Positions 17,365 to 26,791 of a stretch of 64,000 bases of DNA are shown piece by piece. Position numbers and translations under genes: made by a program. Below the pieces are notes generated by a model, which was not told the DNA's origin, made no database searches, and worked only from the letters and a program-made list of their open reading frames with translations. The stretch is taken from assembly GCF_002102185.1 (NCBI RefSeq), contig NZ_LQOW01000026.1, positions 124,001 to 188,000 of the forward strand, read 5' to 3'. The first letter of the stretch is position 1; each line of letters opens with the position of its first letter. Source of the DNA: Mycobacterium fragae (GTDB lineage Bacteria > Actinomycetota > Actinomycetes > Mycobacteriales > Mycobacteriaceae).

Positions 17365-19076
17365 TGCTGGACCGCCTGACCAAAGCCCAGCTGGCCATCT
17401 TCGGGGTGGTCACCGTGATCACGCTTACCTTGATGGCGATCTTCTACCTGCGGCTGCCGGCCGCGCTGGGCATCGGCACCTACAGAGTGACCGCGGACTT
17501 CGTCGCCGGCGGCGGCCTGTACAAGAACGCCAACGTCACCTACCGCGGCGTTGCCGTCGGCCGGGTGGAGTCGCTGGGTCTGAACCCGCACGGCGTCGAC
17601 GCCGTCATGCGGCTGAACAGTGGCACCGCCGTCCCGTCGAACGTCACCGCCACTGTGAAGAGCGTGTCCGCAATCGGCGAGCAGTACATCGACTTGGTGC
17701 CGCCCGACCACCCTGCAGCGACCAAGCTGCACAACGGATCTCGCATCGACCAGCACAACACCGCGATCGGCGAAGACATCGCGACTCTGCTGCGCCAGTC
17801 CGAGACGCTCGTCAACAGCGTCGCCGACACCCGGCTTCGGGAGCTGCTGCACGAGACGTTCATCGCGTTCAACGGAACTGGCCCGCAGCTTGCTCGCCTG
17901 ATCGAATCGTCTCGGTTGCTGGTGGACGAGGCCAACGCCGCCTTTCCGCAGACCTCGCAGTTGATCGATCAGGTGGGACCGTTCCTGCAAGCCCAGATCC
18001 GCTCCGGTGACGACATCAGGTCACTGGCCGACGGGCTGGCCCGGTTCACCTCCGAGGTGCGGCAGGCCGACCCGCAGCTACGCGCGCTGCTGGCTGTGGT
18101 CCCGCCCGCGGCCGACGAGGCCAACACGGCCTTTACCGGTATCCGCCCGTCGTTCCCGATGCTGGCGGCCAGCCTGGCCAACCTGGGCCGGGTCGGCGTC
18201 ATCTACCACAAGTCGATCGAGCAGCTGCTGGTCGTGTTGCCGGCGCTGTTCGCGGCGATCACCACTGCCGCCGGCGGTGAACCCCAAGACGAGGGCGCCA
18301 AACTGGATTTCAAGATCGACATCGACCCGCCGCCCTGCAACACCGGATTCATTCCGCCGCCGTTGATCAGGACCCCGGCCGACGAGACCGTGCGGGAAAT
18401 CCCCACCGACATGTACTGCAAGGTGGCTCAGAACGACCCCACCACCGTGCGCGGTGCACGCAACTACCCCTGCCAGGAGTTCCCCGGCAAGCGGGCACCC
18501 ACCGTGGCGCTCTGCCGCGACCCGCGGGGCTACGTGCCGATCGGCACCAACCCATGGCGCGGACCGCCGATCCCGTACGGCACCCCGGTGACGAACGGGC
18601 TGAACATCTTGCCGCCCAACAAGTATCCGTTTATCCCGCCGGGCAGCGACCCGGATCCGGGCGCACCGATCGTGGGGCCGCCCCCACCGGGTGTGGTGCC
18701 AGGGCCCGGCCCGGCCCCGAATCAGCCGTTCCCGACGCCGCCGCCACCCAACACCGGCGGGACCGATGGCCGGCAGGCGTGGATACCGCCGGCGCCGTAC
18801 CCGCCGCAGCCGCCCATGATTCCGTTCCCGAAGGCGGTGCCGGCGCCCCCACCGCCGGTAGGCCTCAACCCGCCGCCGCCATTCCCGCCGCCGGAGAAAC
18901 CGTGGGGACCCCCGCCCGGGCCGGTGCCGCAGGCCAGCGGTGCGGCCTACACCACGTACGACCAGAGCACCGGGACTTTCCAGGACCCGGCAGGTGGCAC
19001 TGGTATCTTCGCGCCCGGCAGATCATCGAGCGCCGAGAACTGGGTGGACCTGATGCGCGATCCGAGGCAGTTGTGA
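17364..19076 (+). CDS. mce4F: Mce4F, MlaD-domain subunit with long proline-rich C-terminus
   Basis: 570 residues from ATG 17364. N-terminal membrane helix (LAIFGVVTVITLTLMAIFYL), MlaD motif NANVTYRGVAVGRVESL, helical tube region to about 330, then a Cys-containing segment (PPPCNTGF, DMYCKVAQ, YPCQEFPG, ALCRD) and about 150 residues dominated by Pro and Gly. The tail could thread through peptidoglycan and arabinogalactan. Last of the six mce genes. It overlaps the next gene by GTGA. Confidence 0.92.
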   Translation: MLDRLTKAQLAIFGVVTVITLTLMAIFYLRLPAALGIGTYRVTADFVAGGGLYKNANVTYRGVAVGRVESLGLNPHGVDAVMRLNSGTAVPSNVTATVKSVSAIGEQYIDLVPPDHPAATKLHNGSRIDQHNTAIGEDIATLLRQSETLVNSVADTRLRELLHETFIAFNGTGPQLARLIESSRLLVDEANAAFPQTSQLIDQVGPFLQAQIRSGDDIRSLADGLARFTSEVRQADPQLRALLAVVPPAADEANTAFTGIRPSFPMLAASLANLGRVGVIYHKSIEQLLVVLPALFAAITTAAGGEPQDEGAKLDFKIDIDPPPCNTGFIPPPLIRTPADETVREIPTDMYCKVAQNDPTTVRGARNYPCQEFPGKRAPTVALCRDPRGYVPIGTNPWRGPPIPYGTPVTNGLNILPPNKYPFIPPGSDPDPGAPIVGPPPPGVVPGPGPAPNQPFPTPPPPNTGGTDGRQAWIPPAPYPPQPPMIPFPKAVPAPPPPVGLNPPPPFPPPEKPWGPPPGPVPQASGAAYTTYDQSTGTFQDPAGGTGIFAPGRSSSAENWVDLMRDPRQL

Positions 19077-19807
19077 CGGAGACGGAGCCGATCGCAAGCG
19101 CGGCGGAGCCGGGCGCAGCGGGTCGGCGACCAACAAGCCCCGAGCCGACGACGCGACGCGCGCGCCGGCGGGCTTCGCGCGCCGCGGGGCCGACGGGTGC
19201 GGAAGCAACCACCAGCACGGTTCGTGTCGAGGCACCGGCCGAGCCGGTCAAGCGGCGAAGCGCGCCGCTCGGTCCGCCGCCGCGACGGCCCGCGAACACC
19301 CGCTTGGTGGGATGGATCAGCCTGGCGGTCGCGGTGGTGGGGATTGCCGTGCTGGCCGCGGGGGTGGTCGCGCTGTGGTTGCAGCAGCGGCACGCCGATG
19401 CCGCGCAGGCTCGCGACCAGCGTTTCGTCGACACCGCCACCCAGACCGTGGTCAATATGTTCAGTTACACGCCGGACACCATCGATCAGAGCGTCGGCCG
19501 CTTCTACGACGGCACCAGCGGGCCGCTGCGGGGCATGCTCAGTTCGAACAACAACGTCGAAAACATCAAGGCGCTGTTCCGCGACACGAATGCGACTTCC
19601 GAAGCCGTCATCAACGGCGCCGCGCTGGAGGGCATCGACAGCGTCACCGACAATGCTTCGGTGCTGGTGTCGGTGCGGGTCACGGTGACCGACATCGACG
19701 GCGTCAACAAGCCGTCGATGCCCTACCGGATGCGCGTCATCGTGCACGAGGACGACAACGGCCGGATGACCGGCTATGACCTGAAGTATCCGGAGGGAGG
19801 CAACTGA
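19073..19807 (+). CDS. Mce-associated membrane protein (Mas4A type)
   Basis: 244 residues from GTG 19073, overlapping the mce4F TGA. The frame is open further upstream but lies inside mce4F. A basic, disordered N-terminus of about 80 residues (RRARRRASRAAG) precedes one transmembrane helix (LVGWISLAVAVVGIAVLAAGVVALWL) and an extracytoplasmic NTF2-like domain typical of Mce-associated proteins. These proteins are thought to stabilise the Mce transporter. It is co-transcribed with mce4 and with the next gene through TGATG. Confidence 0.88.
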   Translation: MTETEPIASAAEPGAAGRRPTSPEPTTRRARRRASRAAGPTGAEATTSTVRVEAPAEPVKRRSAPLGPPPRRPANTRLVGWISLAVAVVGIAVLAAGVVALWLQQRHADAAQARDQRFVDTATQTVVNMFSYTPDTIDQSVGRFYDGTSGPLRGMLSSNNNVENIKALFRDTNATSEAVINGAALEGIDSVTDNASVLVSVRVTVTDIDGVNKPSMPYRMRVIVHEDDNGRMTGYDLKYPEGGN

Positions 19808-20289
19808 TGCGGTGGTTGATTGCCGCCGTCGTCGGCCTGCTGACCACCGCCTTCGTCGGGTTGGCCGCGGCCGGGGGCTGGTTCTACTGGGATCGGGTCG
19901 AGACCGTCGGCGAGCAGGCGGCGCGGGCGGCGCTGCCAAAACTGGCCAAGGACAAGATCCCCCAAGTGTTCGGCTACGACTACCAGACCGTCGAGCGCAG
20001 CCTGTCAGATGCCTATCCGCTGCTGACGCCGCGCTATCGGCAGGAGTTCGAGAAGAGCGCCACCGCGCAGATCATCCCGGAGGCGAAAAAGCGGGAGGTG
20101 GTCGTGCAGGCCAGCGTCGTCGGCGTGGGAGTCATGGAAGCCAAACGCAATTCGGCATCGGTGATGGTCTACATGAATCGCACGGTGACCGACAAATCGC
20201 GCCAACCGGTCTACGACGGCAGCCGGCTGCGTGTCGACTATCAGCGCGTCGACGGCAAATGGCTGATCAACTACATCACGCCGATCTGA
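19807..20289 (+). CDS. Mce-associated membrane protein (Mas4B type)
   Basis: 160 residues from ATG 19807. An N-terminal signal-anchor (WLIAAVVGLLTTAFVGLAAAGGWF) is followed by an NTF2-like extracytoplasmic domain ending RVDGKWLINYITPI, the usual end of Mce-associated proteins. It occupies the Rv3492c position of M. tuberculosis and is the last gene of the mce4 transcription unit; the convergent gene ends 9 nt later. Confidence 0.88.
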   Translation: MRWLIAAVVGLLTTAFVGLAAAGGWFYWDRVETVGEQAARAALPKLAKDKIPQVFGYDYQTVERSLSDAYPLLTPRYRQEFEKSATAQIIPEAKKREVVVQASVVGVGVMEAKRNSASVMVYMNRTVTDKSRQPVYDGSRLRVDYQRVDGKWLINYITPI

Positions 20290-20298
20290 TCTGATCGT

Positions 20299-20862
20299 TC
20301 AGCGGCACTGCCCGATCTCGTTGCAGTTCAACGGATAACGCTCGACCGGGGATGGTAGCGGCGACTGGAACGCCAGCGAGAACGGTGTCTTGGTCATCGC
20401 CGGCTGCATGCCGCAGACGGGACCGTGGATGCTGGTGTGCGTACCGGCGAGCGTGACGTCATCGAACGCGTAGGTTTCGGTCGACGCCGCGGTGCTGCCG
20501 TCCGGGCACATCACGCCATCAGACTTGGAGACCTGGAAGGTCCACAGGTCGCTGGTCAGCCGGGCCCTGCCGCTGTAGTTCGACAGCTTTTCCTGACGGC
20601 TGATCACCCGCGGCGTGGTGCTCACGACGTTCAGAGCGCACAGGTCTGCCCAGATGACCGGGTCGGTGAAGTCGGGAATAGCCCGCTGGCGGGAGGGCGC
20701 GTCGCACAGCGCCGAGATCTTCCACGTCGTAGTCGGTACCCCCGCTTCGTTGAAGCTGTACATGCCGTCTGGCGGGGGGCCCAGCGCCTTGGCCGGGCTC
20801 GCGGATCCCACCGCGACAAGAGCCAAGGCGGCAGCGGCGATCAGGGCGCGGGAGATGATCAC
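20299..20862 (-). CDS. Secreted protein of unknown function (Rv3491-like)
   Basis: 187 residues from GTG 20862, chosen because it opens directly into a signal peptide (ALIAAAALALVAVGSASPAKA) with a likely cleavage after Ala-Lys-Ala near residue 27. The mature part has paired cysteines (ALCDAP, DLCALN, VMCPDG, PVCGMQ, LNCNEIGQC) suggesting disulfides outside the membrane. No enzymatic motif is seen. It is convergent with mce4 and downstream of otsA, as in M. tuberculosis. Confidence 0.75.
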   Translation of the reverse strand: MIISRALIAAAALALVAVGSASPAKALGPPPDGMYSFNEAGVPTTTWKISALCDAPSRQRAIPDFTDPVIWADLCALNVVSTTPRVISRQEKLSNYSGRARLTSDLWTFQVSKSDGVMCPDGSTAASTETYAFDDVTLAGTHTSIHGPVCGMQPAMTKTPFSLAFQSPLPSPVERYPLNCNEIGQCR

Positions 20863-20902
20863 CGGGCGATTATCGCAGCGCGTGTGCGGCGACACCACCG
20901 GT

Positions 20903-22336
20903 TCAGGTGTTCTCCGGATGCGCCTCGGCCAGCGCATCGAGGAACGACCGGGCCCAGCGGTCGACGTCATGGGCAAGCACCTGGCGTCGCAGCGCGCGCA
21001 TCCGCCGCCGCCCCTCCTCAGCGGGCTGGTTGAGCGCCGCCTCGATTGCGTCCTTGACCCGCTCGGTGTCGTGCGGGTTGACCAAATACGCCTGGTGCAG
21101 TTCGGCTGCGGCGCCGGTGAATTCGCTCAACACCAGCGCGCCGCCCAGGTCGCTGCGGCAGGCGACGTACTCCTTGGCAACCAGGTTCATACCGTCCCGC
21201 AGCGGGGTGACCAGCATGACGTCGGCGGCGACGAAGAACGCGATGAGCTCGTCGCGCGGAACCGGGCGGTGGATGTAGTGCACCACCGCATGGCCGACTT
21301 CGCCGTATTCGCCGTTGATGTGGCCGACCTGGCGTTCGATGTCGCTGCGCAGGATCTGGTAACTCTCCACGCGTTCGCGGCTCGGGGTCGCCAGCTGGAC
21401 CAGCACGGTGTCGTCGCGTTTGGCCCGGCCCTCGGCGAGCAGCTCGGTGAACGCCTTCAGCCGGACGTCGATGCCCTTGGTGTAGTCGAGTCGGTCGACG
21501 CCGAGCAGGATCTTGCGGGGATTGCCGAGTTCCGACCGGATCTCGCGGGCCCGCCGGCGGATATTGCGGTCACGTCCCTTGTGGTCGAGGTCGGCGGAGT
21601 CGATGGAAATGGGGAATGCGCCCACCCGGACGGTGCGAGACTCCAGCTCGACCTCACCGAACCGCGACCGCACGCCGACAGCCCCGCGGGAGGTGTTCGC
21701 GCCAACCAACCGTCGTGACAGAAACAGGAAATTCTGAGCGCCGCCAGCCAGATGGAAGCCCACCAGGTCGGCGCCCAGCAGACCTTCGATGATCTCGGTG
21801 CGCCAGGGCAGCTGCATGAACAGCTCGACCGGCGGAAACGGGATGTGTAGAAAGAACCCGATGGTCAGATCGGGCCGCAGCTCGCGCAGCATCTTGGGCA
21901 CCAGCTGCAGCTGGTAATCCTGCACCCAGACGGTGGCCCCCTTAGCGGCGGCGCGTGAGGTGGCTTTGGCGAACCGGTGGTTGACGTCGACGTAGCGCTC
22001 CCACCATTCCCGGTGATAGATCGGTTTGACGATGACGTCGTGATACAGCGGCCACAGGGTGGCGTTGGAGAATCCCTCGTAATAGGAGGCGACGTCGTCG
22101 GCGGAGAGCCTTACCGGGTGCAGACGAAGGTCCTCGGCCTCGATCGGCTCCTCGTCGCCGTCAACGATCCCCGGCCAGCCGACCCAGGCCCCGCGCCGAC
22201 GGCGCAGCAGCGGCTCGAGCGCGGTGACCAGGCCGCCGGGACTGCGTTTCCAGGTGGTACTGCCGTCCGGCAGTCGCTCCATGTCGATCGGCAGTCGATT
22301 GGCGACCACCACAAAGTCGGAGTCCCCGGAGGGCAT
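20903..22336 (-). CDS. otsA: Alpha,alpha-trehalose-phosphate synthase OtsA
   Basis: 477 residues from ATG 22336. A GT-B glycosyltransferase (family 20) with the signatures FVVVANRLP at the N-terminus, [31 protein letters not shown] (donor-site Arg/Lys) and [16 protein letters not shown]. It makes trehalose-6-phosphate from UDP- or ADP-glucose and glucose-6-phosphate in the cytosol. The M. tuberculosis protein as I remember it has some 16 extra N-terminal residues. A 54-aa ORF ends exactly at its ATG. Confidence 0.95.
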   Translation of the reverse strand: MPSGDSDFVVVANRLPIDMERLPDGSTTWKRSPGGLVTALEPLLRRRRGAWVGWPGIVDGDEEPIEAEDLRLHPVRLSADDVASYYEGFSNATLWPLYHDVIVKPIYHREWWERYVDVNHRFAKATSRAAAKGATVWVQDYQLQLVPKMLRELRPDLTIGFFLHIPFPPVELFMQLPWRTEIIEGLLGADLVGFHLAGGAQNFLFLSRRLVGANTSRGAVGVRSRFGEVELESRTVRVGAFPISIDSADLDHKGRDRNIRRRAREIRSELGNPRKILLGVDRLDYTKGIDVRLKAFTELLAEGRAKRDDTVLVQLATPSRERVESYQILRSDIERQVGHINGEYGEVGHAVVHYIHRPVPRDELIAFFVAADVMLVTPLRDGMNLVAKEYVACRSDLGGALVLSEFTGAAAELHQAYLVNPHDTERVKDAIEAALNQPAEEGRRRMRALRRQVLAHDVDRWARSFLDALAEAHPENT

Positions 22337-22501
22337 TTAGGTCTCGATTTTCGCCGGTCCAATACCGAGCATCGACAGGAAAACGCGGCATTCATCGGCG
22401 TCGTTTGCGTAGGCGGCTACGACACGTCTGGCCTGCCTTGCGGTGCTGTCCGTCAGCGGCTCCACATCGTCAATGTCACGAGGATCAGATTTAGCGGGCA
22501 T
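22337..22501 (-). CDS. Small 54-aa ORF directly upstream of otsA
   Basis: ATG at 22501 (minus strand) opens 54 codons to a TAA at 22339-22337, immediately abutting the otsA ATG. The product begins MPAKSDPRDIDD and ends in LSMLGIGPAKIET; it is acidic with one Cys and no membrane segment. M. tuberculosis has an annotated 54-codon gene (Rv3489) next to otsA, from memory, so this looks conserved in length and place. It might couple otsA translation. Function unknown; missed by a length filter of 60 codons. Confidence 0.6.
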   Translation of the reverse strand: MPAKSDPRDIDDVEPLTDSTARQARRVVAAYANDADECRVFLSMLGIGPAKIET

Positions 22502-22596
22502 GACATAACTGTATGCGACATGCTCAACCCGCTGACACGCGCGTTACGCGCTGGCCGTAATGTGTAAGCGTCTAACGGCGGCGAATGAGGTGGCGA

Positions 22597-23532
22597 ATGG
22601 CAGTCTCCAACGATGCGGGCACCAGCGCTGTCAACGGCGAGTCTGCCGAGCTGGTGGCTTACGAAACGCTCGACGAGGGCCGCATCGCCCGGATCTGGCT
22701 CAATCGGCCCGAGGCGCACAACGCCCAGAGCCGCGGCCTGCTGGTTCAACTCGACGAGGCGTTTTGTCGCGCCGAGGCCGACGACGACGTTCGGGTGGTG
22801 ATTCTGGCCGCACGCGGTAAGAACTTCTCCGCCGGCCACGACCTGGGCTCAGAGTTGGCGTTGGCGGAGCGGGCGCCCGGACCCGGACAGCACCCGACCT
22901 TCCGGGGTTACGGCGCCACCCGCGAACCGATCGCGGAGAAAACCTTTCTGCAGGAATGGCACTTTTTCTTCCAGAACACCTGCCGCTGGCGCGATCTGCG
23001 GAAAATCACCATTGCCCAAGTCCAGGGCAACGCGATCTCCGCGGGTTTGATGCTGATCTGGGCGTGCGATCTGATTGTCGCCGCCGACAATGCGAAGTTC
23101 AGCGACGTGGTCGGTGTCCGGATGGGGATGCCCGGCGTCGAATACTACGCTCACCCTTGGGAATTCGGTCCGCGCAAAGCCAAAGAGCTACTGCTGACCG
23201 GTGATTCGCTGGACGCCGACGAGGCATACCGGCTCGGCATGGTGTCCAAGGTCTTTCCGGTTGATGAGCTCGAGGACAAGACGTTGGAGTTCGCCCGGCG
23301 CATTGCCGAGCGGCCCACGATGGCGGCGCTGCTGATCAAGGACTCCGTCAACGCCGCGTCCGACGCGATGGGATTCACCGAGGCCCTACGGCACGCGTTC
23401 CATGTTCACGAGCTGGGGCACGCGCATTGGGCGGCGCGCAATGAGAACAGGTATCCGGTCGGGCTGCCGCCCGATGTGGAGGACTGGCGCACGGCGAAGC
23501 CGTCGAAGCTGGCCCGCCGCGATGTGCCTTAG
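22597..23532 (+). CDS. Crotonase-fold protein (enoyl-CoA hydratase-like) lacking both catalytic glutamates
   Basis: 311 residues from ATG 22597 with GAGGTGG upstream; ATG 22585 is also possible. The crotonase fold is clear: oxyanion segments GKNFSAGHDL (74-83) and GNAISAG (144-150), and the late LLLTGDSLDADEAYRLGMVSKV. Where hydratases carry Glu144 and Glu164 (rat numbering), this protein has Met152 and Val172, so ordinary hydration is unlikely. It may be an isomerase, hydrolase or ring-cleaving crotonase acting on a CoA ester. It stands alone on its strand upstream of an SDR. Confidence 0.82.
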   Translation: MAVSNDAGTSAVNGESAELVAYETLDEGRIARIWLNRPEAHNAQSRGLLVQLDEAFCRAEADDDVRVVILAARGKNFSAGHDLGSELALAERAPGPGQHPTFRGYGATREPIAEKTFLQEWHFFFQNTCRWRDLRKITIAQVQGNAISAGLMLIWACDLIVAADNAKFSDVVGVRMGMPGVEYYAHPWEFGPRKAKELLLTGDSLDADEAYRLGMVSKVFPVDELEDKTLEFARRIAERPTMAALLIKDSVNAASDAMGFTEALRHAFHVHELGHAHWAARNENRYPVGLPPDVEDWRTAKPSKLARRDVP

Positions 23533-23704
23533 GGCCGGCCTTAGTCACATCTGTCACGTGAGTCTCTCCGCCAAGGGATGTACGTTGTGCCCGCCTCAGA
23601 GCGACTTCTGCTGCTAACCGGATGAGTTGTCGCTCGAAGGCGGGCAAATAGTCGTCCCGCGCTCCCCGGAGCCTGGTGTGGCAGGTGTGACTGTCTATGG
23701 TTCG

Positions 23705-24544
23705 ATGGCGACCGTGCATCTTTCGTTCGACGACCGGACCTATCTGGTCACCGGCGGCGGCAGCGGAATCGGCAAGGCGGTGGCCGCCGGCCTGGTCGCC
23801 GCCGGCGCCTCAGTGATGATCGTCGGCCGCAACGCCGACCGGCTGGCGTCGGCCGCCGACGAGATCGGGGCCGCCAACGCCAAAGGCGCGATCAGATACG
23901 AGCCGGCCGATGTCACCAATGAAGACGAGACCAAGCGGGCCGTCGACGCCGCCGCGGCATGGCACGGCCGGCTGCACGGTGTGGTGCATTGCGCGGGCGG
24001 ATCGGAGACCATCGGGCCGATCACCCAGATCGACTCCGAGGCGTGGCGACGCACCGTCGACCTCAACGTCAACGGCACCATGTACGTGCTCAAACACGCT
24101 GCGCGCGAACTGGTGCGAGGCGGCGGTGGGTCATTCGTCGGTATCTCCTCGATCGCGGCCAGCAACACCCACCGGTGGTTCGGCGCCTACGGCGTCACGA
24201 AATCGGCGGTCGACCACCTGCTGATGTTGGCCGCCGACGAGCTGGGTGCGTCCTGGGTGCGGGTCAACGGCATTCGACCCGGGCTGATCCGCACCGATCT
24301 GGTCGCCGCGATCACCGAGTCGCCGCAACTGAGCGAGGACTACCGCATCTGCACCCCGTTACCGAGGGTGGGCGAGGTCGAAGACGTCGCGAACATGGCG
24401 ATGTTCTTGCTCAGCGATGCGGCCGGCTGGGTCACCGGACAAATCATCAACGTCGACGGCGGGCACCTGCTGCGACGTGGCCCGGACTTCACCGCGATGT
24501 TGGAGCCGGTGTTCGGCGCCGACGGATTACGCGGGGTGGTCTGA
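23705..24544 (+). CDS. Short-chain dehydrogenase/reductase
   Basis: 279 residues from ATG 23705; a GTG at 23687 and an ATG at 23627 are in-frame alternatives. SDR motifs: LVTGGGSGIGKA (coenzyme), HCAGG in place of the usual NNAG, and YGVTK (Tyr-x3-Lys). C-terminal GQIINVDGG is typical of FabG/DecR-like enzymes. It is probably a 2,4-dienoyl-CoA reductase- or hydroxysteroid-dehydrogenase-like enzyme; substrate unknown. Its last 18 nt overlap the end of the convergent dehydrogenase gene. Confidence 0.85.
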   Translation: MATVHLSFDDRTYLVTGGGSGIGKAVAAGLVAAGASVMIVGRNADRLASAADEIGAANAKGAIRYEPADVTNEDETKRAVDAAAAWHGRLHGVVHCAGGSETIGPITQIDSEAWRRTVDLNVNGTMYVLKHAARELVRGGGGSFVGISSIAASNTHRWFGAYGVTKSAVDHLLMLAADELGASWVRVNGIRPGLIRTDLVAAITESPQLSEDYRICTPLPRVGEVEDVANMAMFLLSDAAGWVTGQIINVDGGHLLRRGPDFTAMLEPVFGADGLRGVV

Positions 24545-25432
24545 CCCGACGCCCGCGTCCCGACGAGCGAGGGTGGCGATCGCCGACCAGTCCAGGTGTG
24601 CACCACCGTCAGCCAGCAGCGCGAGGAAACGATCGCGCAACAGGCTGGCCACGGGCATCGGAACGGCCAGTTCCTCGGCGGCGGCCAGGGTCAACCGGAT
24701 GTCCTTGAGCCCCAGCGTCGCGGTGAACCCGGCCGGCTCGAATTCGCCGCGTGCGATCAGCCCACCGTAGGTCGCATATGCCGGTGCACCGAACAGCGTC
24801 GACGTGATGATGTCGATGTAGTGCAACGGATCCACCCCGGCCTTGCCGACCAGCGCGACGGCCTCGCCGAGCGACTCGATGACCGAGGCGATGAGAAAGT
24901 TGCCGGACAGCTTCACCAGGTTGGCGGCGGGTTGTTGCTCGGAGACCACGAAGGTCCGCTGCCCGATGGTGTCGAAAACCGGAGCCAACATCTCGAGGGC
25001 CGGCGGCGCTCCGGCCGCGATGACGAAAAGCTTTGCGGCAGCGGCAGCTTCGGGCCGACCGAAAACCGGTGCCGCGACATACTGCTGCCCGGCGGCGGTG
25101 TGCGCGGCGGTCAGGCGTTTCGACAGCTCCACGCTGATCGTGCTCGACGAGACGTGGGTCGCGTCGGGCGCCAACGAGGCCAGCACGCCCTGGTCGCCGA
25201 AGACGACGTCCTCGACGGCGGCGTCGTCGGCCAGCATGGTGATCACGACGTCACCGCCGCAAGCTTCCGCGACAGTGCGCGCCGGTGTTGCGCCCTGCCT
25301 GGCCAGCGCGTCCGCCTTGGCTGCGCTGCGGTTGTAGACCGTGACGGTGTTGCCGGCGCTGACGAGGTTGGCGGCCATGCCCTGGCCCATCTTGCCCAGG
25401 CCGATGAATCCGATGTCCATGGCTTCCACCAT
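24527..25432 (-). CDS. NAD(P)-dependent beta-hydroxyacid dehydrogenase (6PGDH/HIBADH-like)
   Basis: 301 residues from ATG or GTG 25432; Met5 (25420) is a possible shorter start. N-terminal Rossmann motif IGFIGLGKMGQGMAANL, then FGRPEAA at the substrate site and Lys in NLVKLSGNFL, the catalytic lysine position of beta-hydroxyacid dehydrogenases. It oxidises or reduces a small hydroxyacid or semialdehyde; alternatives are glyoxylate reductase- or imine reductase-like enzymes. Divergent from the amidohydrolase at 25514. Confidence 0.83.
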   Translation of the reverse strand: MVEAMDIGFIGLGKMGQGMAANLVSAGNTVTVYNRSAAKADALARQGATPARTVAEACGGDVVITMLADDAAVEDVVFGDQGVLASLAPDATHVSSSTISVELSKRLTAAHTAAGQQYVAAPVFGRPEAAAAAKLFVIAAGAPPALEMLAPVFDTIGQRTFVVSEQQPAANLVKLSGNFLIASVIESLGEAVALVGKAGVDPLHYIDIITSTLFGAPAYATYGGLIARGEFEPAGFTATLGLKDIRLTLAAAEELAVPMPVASLLRDRFLALLADGGAHLDWSAIATLARRDAGVGSDHPA

Positions 25433-25513
25433 GCCCGCTCAATGAGACGAGGGCTTGCCAGTGGTCGGGTCGAGGCGGAACGCTGGTCTTAACCTGCACT
25501 AGCGCTGGAGGAC

Positions 25514-26791
25514 ATGATGGCTACAACCTGGGACACGATCGATCGATACGTCGTCATATCCACGGACACCCATGCGGGAGCCGATCTCCACGACTACAAG
25601 CCGTATCTGCCCATCCGCCTGCACGACGATTTCGACGCATGGGCCAAGACGTACGTCAGCCCGTTCGACGATCTGATCATCGCCACCGCCGCCAGGAACT
25701 GGGACAACGAGCTTCGGATTGCCGACATGGACGCCGACGGGGTGGCTGCCGAGGTGCTGCTGCCCAACACCGTTCCGCCGTTCTTCCCGACCACTCCCAA
25801 CATCACCATCAGCCTGCCCCGGACCCGCGACGAGTTCGAGAAGCGTTGGGCCGGCGTGCAGGCCCACAATCGCTGGCAAGTCGATTTCTGCTCGCTGGCC
25901 CCGGACCGGCGGCGCGGGTTGATTCAGATCTTCCCCAACGATGTCGATCTCGCCTTGGAAGAGATTCGCTGGGGTGCCGGGCAGGACTGCTTCGGCGGAG
26001 TGCTCATCCCGCCCGTCTCGCCCGGTGACCCGCAGGTCGCCCCGCTCTTCCATACACGCTACGAACCGATCTGGGCGCTGTGCGCCGAACTAGACCTGAC
26101 GGTGGTGCAGCACGCGGGCGCTGGAAGTCCGGAGATGCCGATGGACCAGCCGGCATCTAACGCGGTGTTGATCACCGAGATGGCGATTTGGGCCAACCGG
26201 ACGCTGGGCCACCTGATCCTGGCCGGGGTATTCGAGCGCTATCCGACGCTGCGGTTCGTGCCGACCGAGCAGGGCACCCTGTGGGTGCAGCCACAACTGG
26301 CCGTCCTGGACGCGATGGTGCCCACCATGAAGTCCGAAGCCCACAACCGCACCTACGGGATGTTCGGCGGGTCGTCCGTCGACGAGCTGACCATGACCCC
26401 GAGCGAATATGCCCAGCGCAACGTCTATCTGGCCAGCGAGCTCGCCCCCTTCGATGCCGCGATGATCGACTTCATGGGAGCCGACCACATCATGTGGGGC
26501 AGTGACTATCCCCACGAGGAAGGCTTCACGCCACATTCCAAACTGGCCATCCGCTGGGCGCTGCACGACAAGCCGGAGGAGGTTTGCCGAAAGATATTGG
26601 GCGGCAACGCGGGTCGGCTATACCGCTTCGACCTCGATGCGCTGGCATCCGTCGCAGCCAAGATCGGGCCCACGGTCGCCGAGGTGCATACGCCCCTCGA
26701 AGACACCGGCTATCGTGCCCCGGCCGCTTTCGGCTACCGGCCATTCGAAGGCGGGCTAGCGCTGAAGCGCCTGGCTCCGGCGCGCAGCTAG
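25514..26791 (+). CDS. Amidohydrolase_2-family metal-dependent hydrolase
   Basis: 425 residues from ATG 25514 (GGAGG a few nt upstream; the next codon is also ATG). N-terminal STDTHAG, His in VVQHAG and Asp/His in GSDYPHEEGF give the reduced metal-site pattern of the aminocarboxymuconate-semialdehyde decarboxylase-like amidohydrolases, many copies of which occur in mycobacterial catabolic loci. It probably decarboxylates or hydrolyses a ring-cleavage or CoA-free acid intermediate. It is single on its strand. Confidence 0.82.
   Translation: MMATTWDTIDRYVVISTDTHAGADLHDYKPYLPIRLHDDFDAWAKTYVSPFDDLIIATAARNWDNELRIADMDADGVAAEVLLPNTVPPFFPTTPNITISLPRTRDEFEKRWAGVQAHNRWQVDFCSLAPDRRRGLIQIFPNDVDLALEEIRWGAGQDCFGGVLIPPVSPGDPQVAPLFHTRYEPIWALCAELDLTVVQHAGAGSPEMPMDQPASNAVLITEMAIWANRTLGHLILAGVFERYPTLRFVPTEQGTLWVQPQLAVLDAMVPTMKSEAHNRTYGMFGGSSVDELTMTPSEYAQRNVYLASELAPFDAAMIDFMGADHIMWGSDYPHEEGFTPHSKLAIRWALHDKPEEVCRKILGGNAGRLYRFDLDALASVAAKIGPTVAEVHTPLEDTGYRAPAAFGYRPFEGGLALKRLAPARS

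Noticed and set aside
18554..19072. In-frame upstream extension of the Mce-associated gene inside mce4F
   Set aside because: It is the out-of-frame shadow of the proline-rich mce4F tail; the GTG at 19073 overlapping the mce4F stop is the sensible start.
23551..23562. TCACGTGA palindrome with nearby TCAC as a PhoP or other operator upstream of the SDR at 23705
   Set aside because: Spacing does not fit a PhoP box and no second repeat is present; too short to support.
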